Shown here piece by piece: positions 18,502-26,152 of a DNA stretch of 64,000 nucleotides. The translations under genes were made by a program, and so were the position numbers. Origin of the DNA: Akkermansiaceae bacterium UBA6138 (lineage in GTDB: Bacteria; Verrucomicrobiota; Verrucomicrobiia; Verrucomicrobiales; DEV007); contig DIVG01000062.1 of assembly GCA_002422425.1 (NCBI GenBank), positions 60,299 to 124,298 of the forward strand. The letters run 5' to 3'. How positions within the stretch are numbered: the first letter of the stretch is position 1; every line of letters begins with the position of its first letter. The notes beneath the pieces were generated by a model. It did no database searches. It was not told the origin of the DNA and worked only from the letters and a program-made list of their open reading frames with translations.

Positions 18502-18711
18502 TCACGTTTTCCCCGGTGCTTCAGCAAGCGTAAAAACGTCTTTCCGCAGCCCGAGCACACCGATTGCAAAGACGACCGAGCTCGCGTCGATCGTAGGCAT
18601 ATCCCCGGATCGCGAAGAAGAGCACGGTGATGAAACCGCACTGACTCCGATGATGACGGCGATGGTCCAGATGATTTTCGTTTCGACCGTGTCCGGTTTT
18701 GCGCTCTCCAT
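18502..18711 (-). CDS. Small hypothetical membrane protein, possibly frameshifted
   Basis: As written it is a 69-residue protein starting MESAKPDTVETK with one hydrophobic segment (IIWTIAVIIGVSAV). After that the sequence becomes Ser/Pro-rich and unlike a membrane protein. A one-base shift after GVSA instead reads GFITVLFFAIRGYAYDRREL and stops at 18521-18523, giving a smoother single-span membrane protein of about 60 residues. Either a frameshift or a chance reading is possible. I recognise no family. Confidence 0.35.
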   Translation of the reverse strand: MESAKPDTVETKIIWTIAVIIGVSAVSSPCSSSRSGDMPTIDASSVVFAIGVLGLRKDVFTLAEAPGKT

Positions 18712-18735
18712 CGGTGGGGCGTAGTCTATGCGATC

Positions 18736-19104
18736 ATGACCACATCACCAAACGGCAAGGGAGGCGAAAGTCCTGCGGACCGACTCGCCTACGGCATCCT
18801 CGGGGACGACGCCGCCTCCCCTCTCGAAAACCTCGAAAAATACACCGGCGAAGTCGACTGGAACTACCTGCGACCACATTTCAAAGCGGGTGCCCTCGTC
18901 TACGTCGACCCGTCGCTTTCCCTGACCGAGGTCGGGCACGCCTTTGCCATCGACGACGCGGAGCGGGTCAACGAGTGGCGAAAGTCGGGCGAACTCGTCA
19001 CTCCATCGGAACCACACGCGGTCTACTGGGAAGAAAGCGGAAGCCGCTTCCTCGCCCTCGTCGTTTCCCCCTTTGTCCTGATCCAGCCAATTAATTTCGC
19101 GTGA
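18736..19104 (+). CDS. DUF2288 family protein
   Basis: A 122-residue cytoplasmic protein. The core from residue 34 reads KYTGEVDWNYLRPHFKAG, LVYVDPSLSLTEVGHAFAID, DDAERVNEWRKSGELV, and ends LALVVSPFVLIQP, which is the DUF2288 pattern (W-x-x-L, VDPSLxLxEV, final PxVLxQ). The first about 30 residues are an extension beyond the usual domain of about 90. The biochemical role of the family is unknown. It converges with the rhodanese gene, and the stop codons are 18 bp apart. Confidence 0.82.
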   Translation: MTTSPNGKGGESPADRLAYGILGDDAASPLENLEKYTGEVDWNYLRPHFKAGALVYVDPSLSLTEVGHAFAIDDAERVNEWRKSGELVTPSEPHAVYWEESGSRFLALVVSPFVLIQPINFA

Positions 19105-19122
19105 GCGTCCGTTCGCTTACGA

Positions 19123-19542
19123 TCACTTCTCTACCGGCTGCCCGTCAGCGACCCAGCCGCCGAACCCGGTGCTGAGGTGATAGAGCTGATTGAACTTCAG
19201 CTTTTCAAAGACCGGCAGGGCCTGGCCACTGCGACCACCCGCCGCGCAATGCAGCAGGTAGGGTTTCGCGGGGTCGAGTTCGGCGATTTTTTTCTCAAAG
19301 TCGTCGCCGTTAAAATCGATGTTCACCGCGCCCTTGAGGTGGCCTTCGGCAAATTCTTCGGGAGTGCGGACGTCGAGCACGGTGATGGAGGGATCGCTGG
19401 CGAGCACCTCGGCGGCTTTGGCACCGTCGAGGTCAATGGGACCGGCGGCCGGTGCGGCGGTTTCGGCAACCGGGGTCGCCTGTTCACAGGAGACCAGGGC
19501 AATGGCGGCGAGGCTGGTGAGGAAGAGCGCGAATTTTCTCAT
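19123..19542 (-). CDS. Rhodanese-domain lipoprotein
   Basis: A 139-residue protein. The signal has a lipobox LVSC at about residues 16-19, so it should be lipid-anchored in the envelope. The rhodanese domain (about 40-137) shows DVRTPEEFAEGHLKGAVNID and the active-site loop LLHCAAGGRSGQA with the catalytic cysteine. Single-domain rhodaneses transfer or carry sulfane sulfur; exact substrate is unknown. It is divergent from the DUF1080 gene. Confidence 0.87.
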   Translation of the reverse strand: MRKFALFLTSLAAIALVSCEQATPVAETAAPAAGPIDLDGAKAAEVLASDPSITVLDVRTPEEFAEGHLKGAVNIDFNGDDFEKKIAELDPAKPYLLHCAAGGRSGQALPVFEKLKFNQLYHLSTGFGGWVADGQPVEK

Positions 19543-19674
19543 GCCCTCATCCTAGCCGAGATCGGAAAAAGGGCCAATCTCTCTTTTCCCTTTTCGTCCG
19601 ATGAGAAAACCGGCCCTGACGGCGTCCTTCATTGCGGGATTGCCATCGGCGTGGCGATGGATTGAACTCCCTGC

Positions 19675-20787
19675 ATGTTCCGAACCTGTCCCCTCGCCGC
19701 CCTCGTAGTCCTTTTCACCCTCTCCCTGCACGGAGAGGAGAAAGAAGTGTTCCGCCCTCTCCTCAACGGCAAAGACCTCGCCGGCTGGGTCGTCGTCAAT
19801 ACCGCTCCCTCGACGTGGAGCTTTAACGACGAGGGCGACCTCGTCTGCAGCGGCAAACCGATCGGCGAGATCCGGACCGAGCGTATGTATCAGAACTTTA
19901 TCCTCGAGTTGGAGTGGCGCCACCTCGTCCCGAAGGGCAATGCGGGCGTTTTCGTCTGGGCCGACGACATCTCGGCGCGCGGGCAACCCTTTATCCGCGG
20001 AGTCGAGGTGCAGGTCCTTGAGAATGCTTACGGCAACACGAACAGCTACACGACCCACGGCGACATCTTTCCCATCCACGGTGCAACGTTGAAGCCCGAG
20101 AACGGTCGCGGCGGGCAACGGGCTTTCCCGACCGAAAACCGTTCGAATCCCGCCCCCGGGTGGAATCACTACCGCATCGAGTGCCGCGACGGTGCCATCT
20201 CTCTCGCGGTCAACGGCAAGGTCGTCACCCGCGGCAGCGAAGCGAGCCCGCGCAAGGGATACATCTGTCTTGAGAGCGAGGGCGGGATCGTCCACTTCCG
20301 CAATGTCCGCATCCACGAGCTGCCCGATACCCCCATCGACCCTTCACAGGTCGCGATCGCGAACCGTGGCTTCCGCTGTCTCTATACCGGCGTCGACTTT
20401 TCAGGATGGACCGAGGCGAGCGGCTGGAAATCCCGCGACTGGGAATTCATCGCTGGCGCCGGAGCCGGTCCGATCATGACGGAGGAAAAATTCAGCGGGG
20501 ACATCGGCTTTATCGTCGATCTGAAACGTCACGAAGATTCCGGAACCCCGCGGCTCCTCGTCCGCGGAAAAGAGATCCCCCTCGCTCCGACCGATCCGCA
20601 CTGGGAAAAGACGGGGTCTTACAATCGCATCGAAGGCTTTTTACGCGGGAGCGAACTGCGACTCGAAGTCAACGGGAAAGACGCCGGAACTTTTCCCGAG
20701 ATTCCGGCGGAGGGTCCCCTCGGCATCATTCCCGACGGTCCCTCGGACTGGGCGAATCCCTACGTGCGGTCCCTGCCTGCGGAATAG
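19675..20787 (+). CDS. Secreted DUF1080 (3-keto-disaccharide hydrolase-like) protein, two domains
   Basis: A 370-residue protein with signal peptide (MFRTCPLAALVVLFTLSLHG). Domain 1 (about 25-225) is DUF1080: FRPLLNGKDLAGWVV, DEGDLVCSGKPIG, LELEWRHLVPKGNAGVF, and a final strand VHFRNVRIHEL. A second related unit (about 240-370) begins RCLYTGVDFSGWTEA and keeps a shorter jelly-roll. Members of the family are concanavalin-like and several hydrolyse 3-keto sugars or glycosides. The pair of domains suggests one catalytic and one binding unit. PVC bacteria carry many paralogues. Confidence 0.85.
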   Translation: MFRTCPLAALVVLFTLSLHGEEKEVFRPLLNGKDLAGWVVVNTAPSTWSFNDEGDLVCSGKPIGEIRTERMYQNFILELEWRHLVPKGNAGVFVWADDISARGQPFIRGVEVQVLENAYGNTNSYTTHGDIFPIHGATLKPENGRGGQRAFPTENRSNPAPGWNHYRIECRDGAISLAVNGKVVTRGSEASPRKGYICLESEGGIVHFRNVRIHELPDTPIDPSQVAIANRGFRCLYTGVDFSGWTEASGWKSRDWEFIAGAGAGPIMTEEKFSGDIGFIVDLKRHEDSGTPRLLVRGKEIPLAPTDPHWEKTGSYNRIEGFLRGSELRLEVNGKDAGTFPEIPAEGPLGIIPDGPSDWANPYVRSLPAE

Positions 20788-21208
20788 CGCAACGGTCCGA
20801 TCAGGCGATTGCCGCCCACTTTGGCGATCTCTACGTCGTCACCGCGCGCGCCCCAAAGGGACTCGACCGCCGAAAAAGCAGGACAGGGATGTCCTGCCTC
20901 CCTGGTGCCGTCCTCGTGGGAAGATGAAACAGTGGCGAGCGGGAGATCACCACTGCGGCTGCGAAAGGATGCACGCGGATCGGAGATCCTGACACCGCAG
21001 AGAGTGAACTCCACGACAGGGAGAAGATGGAAAAAACAAGGTCCCGGAACTCCCGTCCGGAAAGCCATCGCCGGGCGGTCAGTCGGTCTGTTCTACCCGG
21101 TGTCTACCCGGTTTTAAACCAATCCTCTGACGCCCGGCGACGCGGTGTTTTGACTCTTTACGATCTCTCCTCCAGGATGGATCGAACCTGCCAACCAAAT
21201 CCCGCCCT
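20788..21208. other. 421-bp gene-free region with a REP-like palindrome
   Basis: No protein gene is supported here; two overlapping reading frames (20809-21117 on plus, 20760-21068 on minus) are low-complexity Arg/Ser-rich text without family features. The stretch holds a perfect stem at 20878-20897 and a near-tandem of an 11-bp unit, TCTACCCGGTG, at 21092-21112. It separates the convergent DUF1080 and ssb genes. Confidence 0.6.
20878..20897. repeat. REP-like palindrome
   Basis: GCAGGACA-GGGA-TGTCCTGC: an 8-bp perfect stem with a 4-base loop, located between convergent genes. Extragenic palindromes of this general look are frequent in Verrucomicrobia. Only one copy is in this window, so the repeat nature is inferred. 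It could also serve as a terminator stem, but no T-run follows. Confidence 0.4.
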
Positions 21209-21763
21209 TCACGCCGCCCGGTGCCGCTGGGCCGCACGCCTGTCGTCGGCTCGACGATCATCGCTCCTGCGTGCGGCTTGGTCGTCTTCGTATCGGGAAC
21301 CGTCATCTCCCCTCTCCTGATCACGGACATCATCACGACGCCCCCCGTCACTCTGGCGGGAAGCGGACCGATTCTCCGCAGGCCCGTCGGCGCTTGCCGC
21401 AGCTACCCCGGCGCCGGCCGAGTGGTCCTGCCCTCCGCCAAGAAACTGGATATGATCGGCCACGACCTTGAGCTTCGACCTGTCCTGGCCGCTCTGCTTA
21501 TCCTGCCAGGTCTCGAGTTGCAGCCTGCCCTCGACGAGGACGCTGCGCCCTTTCTGAAGATATTGCGCGGCGTTCTCGGCGTTTCGGCCCCAGACGGTGA
21601 TATCGACGAAAGTCACATCCTCCTGCTTCTGCCCGTTCTCATTCTGCCAGACACGATTCAGCGCGAGACCCAGTTCGGTGACAGGGTTGCCGGATTTAGT
21701 TTTCCTGAGCTCGGGGTTGCGAGTCAGATTGCCGATTAGGGTAACACGATTATAACTGCTCAT
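21209..21763 (-). CDS. ssb: Single-stranded DNA-binding protein with atypical C-terminal tail
   Basis: A 184-residue protein. The start at 21763 gives the standard MSSYNRVTLIGNLTRNPELR; an in-frame start at 21790 would add nine residues. Residues 1-110 form the OB fold (VTFVDITVWGRNAENAAQYL, KGRSVLVEGRLQLETWQD). The tail from about 115 is Gly/Ala/Ser then a long Arg/Asp-rich stretch (DDRRADDRRAAQRHRAA). The canonical acidic tip (DDDIPF type), which in other SSBs recruits repair and replication proteins, is absent, and I did not find it in another frame downstream. It may therefore be a second paralogue rather than the main replication SSB, or have a different interaction tail. Confidence 0.88.
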   Translation of the reverse strand: MSSYNRVTLIGNLTRNPELRKTKSGNPVTELGLALNRVWQNENGQKQEDVTFVDITVWGRNAENAAQYLQKGRSVLVEGRLQLETWQDKQSGQDRSKLKVVADHIQFLGGGQDHSAGAGVAAASADGPAENRSASRQSDGGRRDDVRDQERGDDGSRYEDDQAARRSDDRRADDRRAAQRHRAA

Positions 21764-22046
21764 GTGTGCAGTTAATACCAGGCTACTCAATAGAACAAGT
21801 GTTTTTTTGAACTAAATTCATTTTATTTGTAAGCTACTTAAAGTGATGGCGTTAACTACTGTAATACCCCCGCCTAGAAGCACTTTCGAACGCTCCGGCG
21901 CGATTCCTTCGAGAGACGTCCCTTTCGAAATCGCCTTTCCCTGCCGCCCGGAGTGGCCGTTGCCAGTCTCTAATGGTCCCGCCGCATTTCCGCGTTTGCG
22001 CTTCCCCCTTGGAATGTCTTAACTTCCTCTTTCTCACCCCCACTGA

Positions 22047-23081
22047 ATGGACCCTGCCAATCTCACCCCCTTTCATGATTTCTGCCTCCTCTTCCTGAGC
22101 ATCATTCTGGAAGGGGCACCGTTCATTCTCCTCGGAACTCTGGTCTCGGGCTTTATTGACGCCTACCTCCCGGCAGGACTGATCGATCGCTGGCTCCCGA
22201 AAAACAAGGTCGTCGCGGTTTTTCTGAGCGGGCTCCTCGGGGCGATTTTTCCTGTTTGCGAATGCGCCATCGTTCCGGTGATCCGGCGCCTGATCCGGAA
22301 AGGCTTGCCGATTTCCTGCGCCATCACCTACATGCTCTCGGCCCCCATCATCAACCCTATCGTGGTGGTGAGCACAATGAAGGCTTTCTCGACGTCGCTC
22401 GGGCAGTTCTCGCTGCGTGAAACGGAGACCGCAGTGGCTTACGGACCCGTCTTCATGACGTCGAGTCGCTTGCTTATCGCGTTCATCGTGACGGTGGCAG
22501 TAGGACTGGTCGTTCTGAAAGTGCGCTCGCGCAGCATCCTGCAACCGGGTGTGATTCCGGATAAGATTGACGATTCCTCCGCCGCGTCGACCGTCCTCTC
22601 CCACCCCCGCGAAAACGCGGACGAAGGCTCTTGTGGCGGTGTAACCTGCGAAGCCGCACCCGCCGCAACGGATGAAGAACCGCCCCGAAATCGCCTCGTC
22701 CTCGCGATGCGAACGACGATGCGCGACTTCATGGAGACGGCCATGTATTTCACCATCGGGGTGGCGATCACCTCGGTCTTCAAGGCCTATGTCACTGCGG
22801 ATCTCATTCTACTCTTTAATCAGAACGAAGTCACCGGGGTTGCTCTGATGATGGTGCTGGCTTTCGTCCTCAGCCTCTGCAGCACTTCCGACGCCTTTAT
22901 CGCCGCGAACTTTCCCGTCCCCCAATCAGCCAAACTGGCTTTCCTCGTCTTTGGTCCGATGATGGATGTAAAGCTCGTTTTCATGTATCTCTCGGTCTTC
23001 CGGCCGAAATTCGTCGCCACCCTTGCCATCTCTCTCTTCTTTGTCATCGGAATCCTCAGCTACCTCTGGATCCGTCTCTGA
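22047..23081 (+). CDS. UPF0718 permease, YcgR-like
   Basis: A 344-residue integral membrane protein of the DUF318/UPF0718 permease family. The diagnostic motif FPVCECAIVPVIRRLIRKG is near residue 70, followed by CAITYMLSAPIINPIV. About eight membrane helices are visible; a cytoplasmic or periplasmic loop at about 170-215 carries two cysteines. Its partner, the TIGR03943 protein, starts right after it (26 bp). In Bacillus subtilis the equivalent pair ycgR-ycgQ belongs to the zinc-controlled Zur regulon, so a metal-related role is likely. I found no clear Zur box upstream. Confidence 0.85.
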   Translation: MDPANLTPFHDFCLLFLSIILEGAPFILLGTLVSGFIDAYLPAGLIDRWLPKNKVVAVFLSGLLGAIFPVCECAIVPVIRRLIRKGLPISCAITYMLSAPIINPIVVVSTMKAFSTSLGQFSLRETETAVAYGPVFMTSSRLLIAFIVTVAVGLVVLKVRSRSILQPGVIPDKIDDSSAASTVLSHPRENADEGSCGGVTCEAAPAATDEEPPRNRLVLAMRTTMRDFMETAMYFTIGVAITSVFKAYVTADLILLFNQNEVTGVALMMVLAFVLSLCSTSDAFIAANFPVPQSAKLAFLVFGPMMDVKLVFMYLSVFRPKFVATLAISLFFVIGILSYLWIRL

Positions 23082-23106
23082 GACTGTGTCCATCGCTACC
23101 CCGGCC

Positions 23107-24237
23107 ATGAAAAAATTCCTCAATCTCCTCGCGATCATCACCCTGATGACCTGGGGCATCCTGTTCCTCTATTACTACACCAGCGGCAGGATCGAAAAAT
23201 ACCTCGACCCTGACTTCCGCATCTACGCCCTCCTCTCGGGGATCGGGTTCATCCTCCTCGCGGCTTTCAATTTCATCAACCGCAATCAGGAAACCGGCGT
23301 TTGCACCCACGATCATCCGCACGGCGAAACCTGCGACCACGATCATCACGACCATGATCATCACGACCATGATCACGCGCACGACCAGGACTGCGGACAT
23401 GATCATGGCCACGGTCACGACTGCGGATCCGACCATTCCCACGGCCACGACCACGACCATCCTCACCCGGGTCATCGTGCCGCCGCTCCGCTCCCGGTAG
23501 CCGCGATCCATCACGATCACGAAGAGACGGCTTCAGGGATGGCCTTCTCGTTACTCATCCTCCTCGTTCCCATCCTCGTCGCGACCGGCTATTCGCAGGA
23601 TAAATTCAGCGGCGAATATCTCGCCAAATGGGGCAAAATCGAGCGTCAGATGATGCAGATGCGCATCGCCCAGAACCGCGCCAGCGAAGCGGCCCGCAAC
23701 GAAGTCGGTTCCGTCAGCAATCCCTACACCCGCGAGAGCATCGAACAAAGCGGCTCCTACCCCGGCGCACCCGACACCCCGCCCGATCCCGATGCGAAAC
23801 CGAAAGGGGGGGCAGGCGAATCGTGGGGAACCTTCACGATCGAGGATCTGAAAAAGATGGTTCCCCAGAGCGAGTCGGGAGATTTCCTCCTTGATGTGCC
23901 CCAGATTTTCTACACCGCCGGCGACCGGGAACTCATGGAAGTGATGGAGGGCATCCCTGTCGAGGCGACAGCGCAGCTCATGGAGGAGACCCTCAACAAT
24001 CCGGACAAGACCCGTCTCAAGGCCTTCCGTCTTTTCATCGAGTGTTGTGCGGCGGATGCCCGCCCGCTCTCGATTCCCGTAGACTTCGGCCAGACTCCGC
24101 CCGACTACACCGAGATGGGATGGTATAAGCTCTACGGCAAGCTCCACTACGCGAACGAGAACGGGGAAATCGTCCCCCTCATCAGGATCGAGCGCATCGA
24201 GGCAACCAGTGAACCGACCGACGGACTTCTTTTCTGA
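23107..24237 (+). CDS. TIGR03943/DUF1980 YcgQ-like protein with histidine-rich metal-binding loop
   Basis: A 376-residue membrane protein. The ATG at 23107 (MKKFLNLLAI) is preferred; a longer reading from 23023 overlaps the permease. Two membrane spans (about 5-25 and 38-57) are followed by a loop (about 66-139) with more than twenty histidines in DHDH, GHDH and HGHDH runs plus cysteines. A third span (about 144-165) and a C-terminal soluble domain (about 250-376) come next, with FRLFIECCAADARP and PPDYTEMGWYKLYGKL, typical of the family. The loop probably chelates zinc or a similar cation. It is co-transcribed with the permease gene. Confidence 0.85.
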   Translation: MKKFLNLLAIITLMTWGILFLYYYTSGRIEKYLDPDFRIYALLSGIGFILLAAFNFINRNQETGVCTHDHPHGETCDHDHHDHDHHDHDHAHDQDCGHDHGHGHDCGSDHSHGHDHDHPHPGHRAAAPLPVAAIHHDHEETASGMAFSLLILLVPILVATGYSQDKFSGEYLAKWGKIERQMMQMRIAQNRASEAARNEVGSVSNPYTRESIEQSGSYPGAPDTPPDPDAKPKGGAGESWGTFTIEDLKKMVPQSESGDFLLDVPQIFYTAGDRELMEVMEGIPVEATAQLMEETLNNPDKTRLKAFRLFIECCAADARPLSIPVDFGQTPPDYTEMGWYKLYGKLHYANENGEIVPLIRIERIEATSEPTDGLLF

Positions 24238-24266
24238 TCGGAAAAGAGGGAAGACGATTCCGCCGG

Positions 24267-24294
24267 TTGCGTTTTCGCGCGCAGGCCTTAGCTT
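24267..24294 (+). promoter_or_regulatory. Candidate tmRNA promoter
   Basis: TTGCGT (24267-24272) and TAGCTT (24289-24294) are spaced 16 bp. The start would be about 20 bases before the mature tmRNA 5' end at 24321, leaving a short leader for RNase P to remove. Confidence 0.35.
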
Positions 24295-24320
24295 AAAGCT
24301 TGGAAAAACTCCTCAAATGG

Positions 24321-24675
24321 GGGGGTGTACTGGTTTCGACTGTTAGTTTGAAGACCAGGCTGCGTGTCGAGGTTAATCGGTTGGCCTCGTAAAAAGCCGA
24401 TTAAAAAACAAATGCAAATAACGAACCTGAACTTGCCCTGGCTGCCTAATTGAGCGGCCACGCAACTTGACCGACGTCTGCTGAGTCAAGTTGCGCCATT
24501 TAGCAGACTGGTCTCGCGGCGGGTGTCCGGCCGTAGAGACGAGAGGTTACAGGGCAATCGGAGTGAACGGATTCTGTCGATCGAAGCCGCCGCTCCTAGA
24601 TTAAATGATCGACTATGCACGTAGAAGTCGGGTTAGACAGCTTTCAGGACAGGGGTTCAACTCCCCTCACCTCCA
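24321..24675 (+). ncRNA. ssrA: Transfer-messenger RNA (one-piece)
   Basis: The 5' end GGGGGTGTACTGGTTTCGAC is the tmRNA hallmark and pairs with the 3' CACCTCC (24668-24674, one G-U pair), leaving A as discriminator; CCA is not encoded. The resume codon GCA is at 24414 and the tag reading frame (24414-24449) encodes ANNEPELALAA followed by TAA. A tRNA-like T arm with GGTTCAACTCC is present at the 3' end. The RNA rescues stalled ribosomes and tags the product for proteolysis. Its length, about 355 nt, is normal for a one-piece tmRNA. A protein reading frame starting inside it at 24605 is a shadow. Confidence 0.96.
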
Positions 24676-24943
24676 CTCATTACGAGACAGCGCAAAGCGC
24701 GCCCTTCGCGGAATTCGACGCATCACTCTGATGACGACTCATTCGTCAATCCTTCATGAAACCCGCCGTCGACTGCAGCCTCCCGAATCACCGGAAAAAC
24801 CCTTCACCCGGATTACTCTCTCCCATGCCTCGCCCCCGATCTCTCTTCCCTTGCCCCCGTTACCCGTCCTTCGCGCCTCGTTCCTCCGCGTGTCCTCTGT
24901 TGGCCAGTTGACCCGCCACTCTTTACTCGCTTTACTTTGGACG

Positions 24944-26134
24944 ATGGATTCCCCCGCCCCGCGCAAACGACGCCGCTGGATACTCAAGGCCTTGCTCCAG
25001 GCCGAAAAAATCTATGACGCCTTTCACCGCTTTCTCGCCCGTATCACCGGGCGCCTCGGCAAGCCGATGGCAGCCGAGATTTACTACGCCGTCCGCCATC
25101 CCGATGCTGTCTCGGTGAAGGGCCGCGTCCTCCTCGCGAGGAAGTGGCGGCACCCGCACATCGATGACCATCCCCTGGTCAATTTTTTCCAGATCCTCCT
25201 GCGCTGGGCCACACCGGAACGCCCCTATTCGCTCGTCCGTGTCAGCGCCGGCGGCGCGGCGGTGGAAAAACGGGCTGACCGTGAGGGATACTTCGAGATT
25301 GACCTTGCTGGCGCAGAAGTCCATCGAGACGAGGTTTACATTGAATTGCCGGAGTCCGAAAACTCCAGCCCCTCGCACTGGGAGATCACCGGACCGGGGC
25401 CGGCCGCGAAACGACTTATTATCAGCGACGTCGATGACACCGTCCTCGTCACCCACGTGGCCCGGCTCCTCCGCATGCTCGCAACGACCTTCTTCGGAAA
25501 TGCGCTCACCCGTCAGCTTTTTCCGGGGACTGTGGCGCTCTTCGATTCCCTCCGCAAGGGCCCGGATCCTGCCGCCGACGAGGGCAATGCGATCGCCTAC
25601 GTGACGAGCTCTCCTTTCAACCTGCACGCCCTCTTGTATCTCATTTTTAAGGAAAATGGCCTCCCCCCCGGCGCTTTTTTCATGACCGACTGGGGTCTCG
25701 ACGAGGATCGATGGCTCACCCGCAGCCATCGCGATCACAAACTCGACGCGATCCGGCAGGTGCTGTCATGGTATCCGGGCACGCCCGCCATTCTCATCGG
25801 TGACAGCGGGCAATATGACACCTCCATTTATATCGAGACCGCCCTCGAACATCCCGGCGTCATTGAGCAGATCCTCATCCGCAACGTCAGCAACGAGGAC
25901 CGCATCGATCTGCTCCGCAGTGAAGTCGCCAAACTGGAAAACTCGGGAACGCGCTTTGCCTTTTTCAAAGATTCCGCAGAAGCCGCCGCGATCCTCGCCG
26001 ACCGGGGCTGGATCTCGCCGGAACAGAGTAACGAGGTCAGTCGCATCGTCCACGAGCCCCACCCTTCGCTCATCGACATCGTCACGAATCGACCCGCTGG
26101 GGACGGTTCGCATCGACCGGACTCCTCTCCCTGA
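24944..26134 (+). CDS. App1 family phosphatase (DUF2183)
   Basis: A 396-residue protein. The start at 24944 (MDSPAPRKRRRW) avoids the tmRNA; the reading frame is open further upstream but that part is Ser/Leu-rich noise. The HAD-like catalytic motif IISDVDDTVLVTHV is near residue 160, followed by YVTSSPFNLHALL, MTDWGL, and AILIGDSGQYDTSIY, the pattern of the App1 phosphatidate-phosphatase-like family. The N-terminal about 150 residues are a beta-rich module. The reaction is probably hydrolysis of a phosphate monoester, maybe phosphatidate. It may be transcribed with the ADP-ribosylglycohydrolase gene 18 bp downstream. Confidence 0.85.
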   Translation: MDSPAPRKRRRWILKALLQAEKIYDAFHRFLARITGRLGKPMAAEIYYAVRHPDAVSVKGRVLLARKWRHPHIDDHPLVNFFQILLRWATPERPYSLVRVSAGGAAVEKRADREGYFEIDLAGAEVHRDEVYIELPESENSSPSHWEITGPGPAAKRLIISDVDDTVLVTHVARLLRMLATTFFGNALTRQLFPGTVALFDSLRKGPDPAADEGNAIAYVTSSPFNLHALLYLIFKENGLPPGAFFMTDWGLDEDRWLTRSHRDHKLDAIRQVLSWYPGTPAILIGDSGQYDTSIYIETALEHPGVIEQILIRNVSNEDRIDLLRSEVAKLENSGTRFAFFKDSAEAAAILADRGWISPEQSNEVSRIVHEPHPSLIDIVTNRPAGDGSHRPDSSP

Positions 26135-26152
26135 CGTATTCATCGGGTGGAT

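Noticed and set aside
20760..21117. Two opposite-strand short reading frames in the ssb-DUF1080 gap
   Set aside because: Low-complexity translation, overlap each other, and contain the extragenic palindrome. No start context or family pattern.
21764..22046. Zur box upstream of the YcgR-like permease
   Set aside because: Expected palindromic zinc-regulator site was looked for because of the B. subtilis parallel, but only AT-rich sequence without a convincing palindrome was seen.
23304..23470. Possible CRISPR-like or satellite repeat (GATCATCACGACC units)
   Set aside because: The repeats code for the histidine-rich loop, are in frame, irregular in spacing, and have no spacers.
24605..24943. 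Upstream extension of the App1 phosphatase gene
   Set aside because: The reading frame begins inside the tmRNA and the translated 113 residues are Ser/Leu/Arg-rich without domain features. ATG 24944 is the better start.
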